Source: Deltaproteobacteria bacterium | GTDB taxonomy: Bacteria; Desulfobacterota; Syntrophia; Syntrophales; UBA5619 | DNA length: 13,943 bases | NCBI GenBank assembly: GCA_026388345.1 | Contig: JAPLJY010000137.1 | Location: 1-13,943 of the forward strand | Reading direction: 5' to 3' | Shown: piece after piece, positions 12,989 through 13,943 of the stretch | How positions within the stretch are numbered: position 1 is the stretch's first letter | Layout of the letters: every line of letters starts with the position of its first letter | Program-made: the position numbers and the translations under genes | The notes under the pieces: generated by a model | Databases searched by the model: none | Told to the model about the DNA's origin: nothing | Seen by the model: only the letters and a program-made list of their open reading frames with translations

Positions 12989-13943
12989 CTATCCCTTGAT
13001 GCAGCCCAGGGTACGGAGTTTCGCCACCTTCCGGGAGAGACCGGCGCGGTGGACCACCTCGACGACCTCGTCCAGGTCCTTGTAGGCCTCGGGGATCTCC
13101 TCCATCAGGGTCCCCCGGCCGGAGGCCATGACGATCACGCCCCGCTCCGCCATCTCCTTCGGAATCGACCGCCCCCGGCAGGACTTCGTCGCCTGGGTGC
13201 GGCTCATCACCCGGCCCGCGCCGTGACAGGTGCTCCCGAAGGTCTCCGTGAAGGCCCCCTGCGTCCCCGCGAGCACATAAGAGCCCGTCCCCATGTCCCC
13301 GGGGATGAGGACCGGCTGCCCCGCCATCCGGTAGGCCTGGGGAACGGCCGCGTGGCCCGGCGGAAAGGCCCGCGTCGCCCCCTTCCGGTGGACGCAGAGG
13401 CGAATCTCCTTTCCCTCCACGGGGAGCGTCTCGATCTTCGCGATGTTGTGGCAGACGTCGTAGAGAAGCCGCATCCCGAGCTCCCGCGGTCCCATCCCCA
13501 GCGTTTTTTCAAAGGTCTCCCGGGTCCGGTGCATCAGCATCTGCCGGTTCGCCCAGGCGTAGTTCGCCGCACAGGCCATCGCAGCGAGGTAGTCCCGGCC
13601 CCGGCTGGAATTCAGCCGGGCGCAGGCCAACTGGCGGTCGGGCAGGTCGATCCCGATCTCCCCCGCGTGCTTGACCATCCGCGCCAGATAATCGTCGCAG
13701 ACCTGGTAGCCGAGACCCCGGGAGCCGCTGTGAATCAGCACGCAGATCTGTCCCGGATCGAGGCCAAAGGCCGCGGCGGCGGATTCGTCGAAGAGCCGCT
13801 CGACAACCTCGATCTCGAGAAAATGGTTCCCCGATCCGAGCGTCCCGAGCTGGTCCTTCCCCCGCAAGAGCGCCCGTTCGCTCACCTTCTCCGGATCGGC
13901 GCCCGCCATCAGCCCCCCATCCTCCGTCGCTTCCAGGTCGGCC
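12989..13943 (-). CDS. rtcB: RtcB-type RNA ligase, 5' end beyond the right edge
   Basis: RtcB joins 2',3'-cyclic phosphate (3'-phosphate) and 5'-OH RNA ends using GTP and Mn2+, acting in RNA repair or tRNA splicing in the cytosol. The frame is open to the window edge (ADLEATEDGGLMAGADPEKV), giving about 318 C-terminal residues; the N-terminal part with the first metal ligands (DxxC) lies outside. Visible motifs are QLGTLGSGNHFLEIE, LIHSGSRGLGYQV, LCVHRKGATRAFPPGH, IPGDMGTGSYVL and TCHGAGRVMSR. By comparison from memory, the HRKGA histidine binds metal and the CHGAGR histidine carries the guanylate. The C-terminal LRTLGCIKG is typical. It precedes purH on the same strand with a 116-base gap. 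No RNA-processing partner (archease, RtcA, RtcR) is visible here. Confidence 0.93.
   Translation of the reverse strand, partial: ADLEATEDGGLMAGADPEKVSERALLRGKDQLGTLGSGNHFLEIEVVERLFDESAAAAFGLDPGQICVLIHSGSRGLGYQVCDDYLARMVKHAGEIGIDLPDRQLACARLNSSRGRDYLAAMACAANYAWANRQMLMHRTRETFEKTLGMGPRELGMRLLYDVCHNIAKIETLPVEGKEIRLCVHRKGATRAFPPGHAAVPQAYRMAGQPVLIPGDMGTGSYVLAGTQGAFTETFGSTCHGAGRVMSRTQATKSCRGRSIPKEMAERGVIVMASGRGTLMEEIPEAYKDLDEVVEVVHRAGLSRKVAKLRTLGCIKG

Noticed and set aside
1..13943. CRISPR array, tRNA, rRNA, toxin-antitoxin or defence island
   Set aside because: No regularly spaced repeats, no cloverleaf or rRNA sequence, and no nuclease, toxin or transposase motif in any credible frame.

Overview
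The right two thirds of the window read like a GC-rich chromosome of an anaerobic deltaproteobacterium, most like the syntrophic Syntrophales/Desulfobacterota lineages. The grounds are a phenylacetate-CoA-ligase-type enzyme with its ACT partner, a 3-hydroxyacyl-CoA dehydrogenase, a thiolase with an RRCCSG active-site motif, and a stand-alone AICAR transformylase. This lineage call is inference from gene content and protein style; no marker gene is present.

Positions 1-4388 form an AT-richer accessory block on the minus strand. It holds two single-domain SAM methyltransferases (378-1109, 1148-1927) and a methyltransferase/family-2 glycosyltransferase fusion (2088-3524). Broken tetratricopeptide-repeat (TPR) genes border it on both sides (1-372 and 3527-3881). 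It looks like a decaying surface-glycan modification locus. A gene-free AT-rich stretch (3894-4388) ends in a plausible promoter for the next operon.

Positions 4389-9821 form a plus-strand acyl-CoA block. It runs paaK-type ligase, tandem-ACT protein, 3-hydroxyacyl-CoA dehydrogenase, thiolase, an acyl-CoA dehydrogenase reduced to its two ends, and an acyl-CoA ligase missing its N-terminal third. The first four genes look intact, each with a good or acceptable ribosome binding site, and together could activate an aryl or acyl acid and carry out the last steps of beta-oxidation. The last two show that a once longer module has been cut.

Positions 9822-13943 are minus-strand housekeeping and others: rtcB (running off the right edge), a stand-alone purH AICAR-transformylase domain, a Tat-exported SMP-30/gluconolactonase-like protein with its own terminator, and a second, internally deleted copy of the purH 3' part with its hairpin-rich trailer. 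The two purH segments flank the SMP-30 gene as direct repeats, and both segments missing from the degraded copy are bounded by short direct repeats in the intact copy.

I see no CRISPR array, tRNA, rRNA, transposase gene or recognisable new defence system. The most unusual content is the concentration of gene remnants and the duplicated, structured purH trailer.
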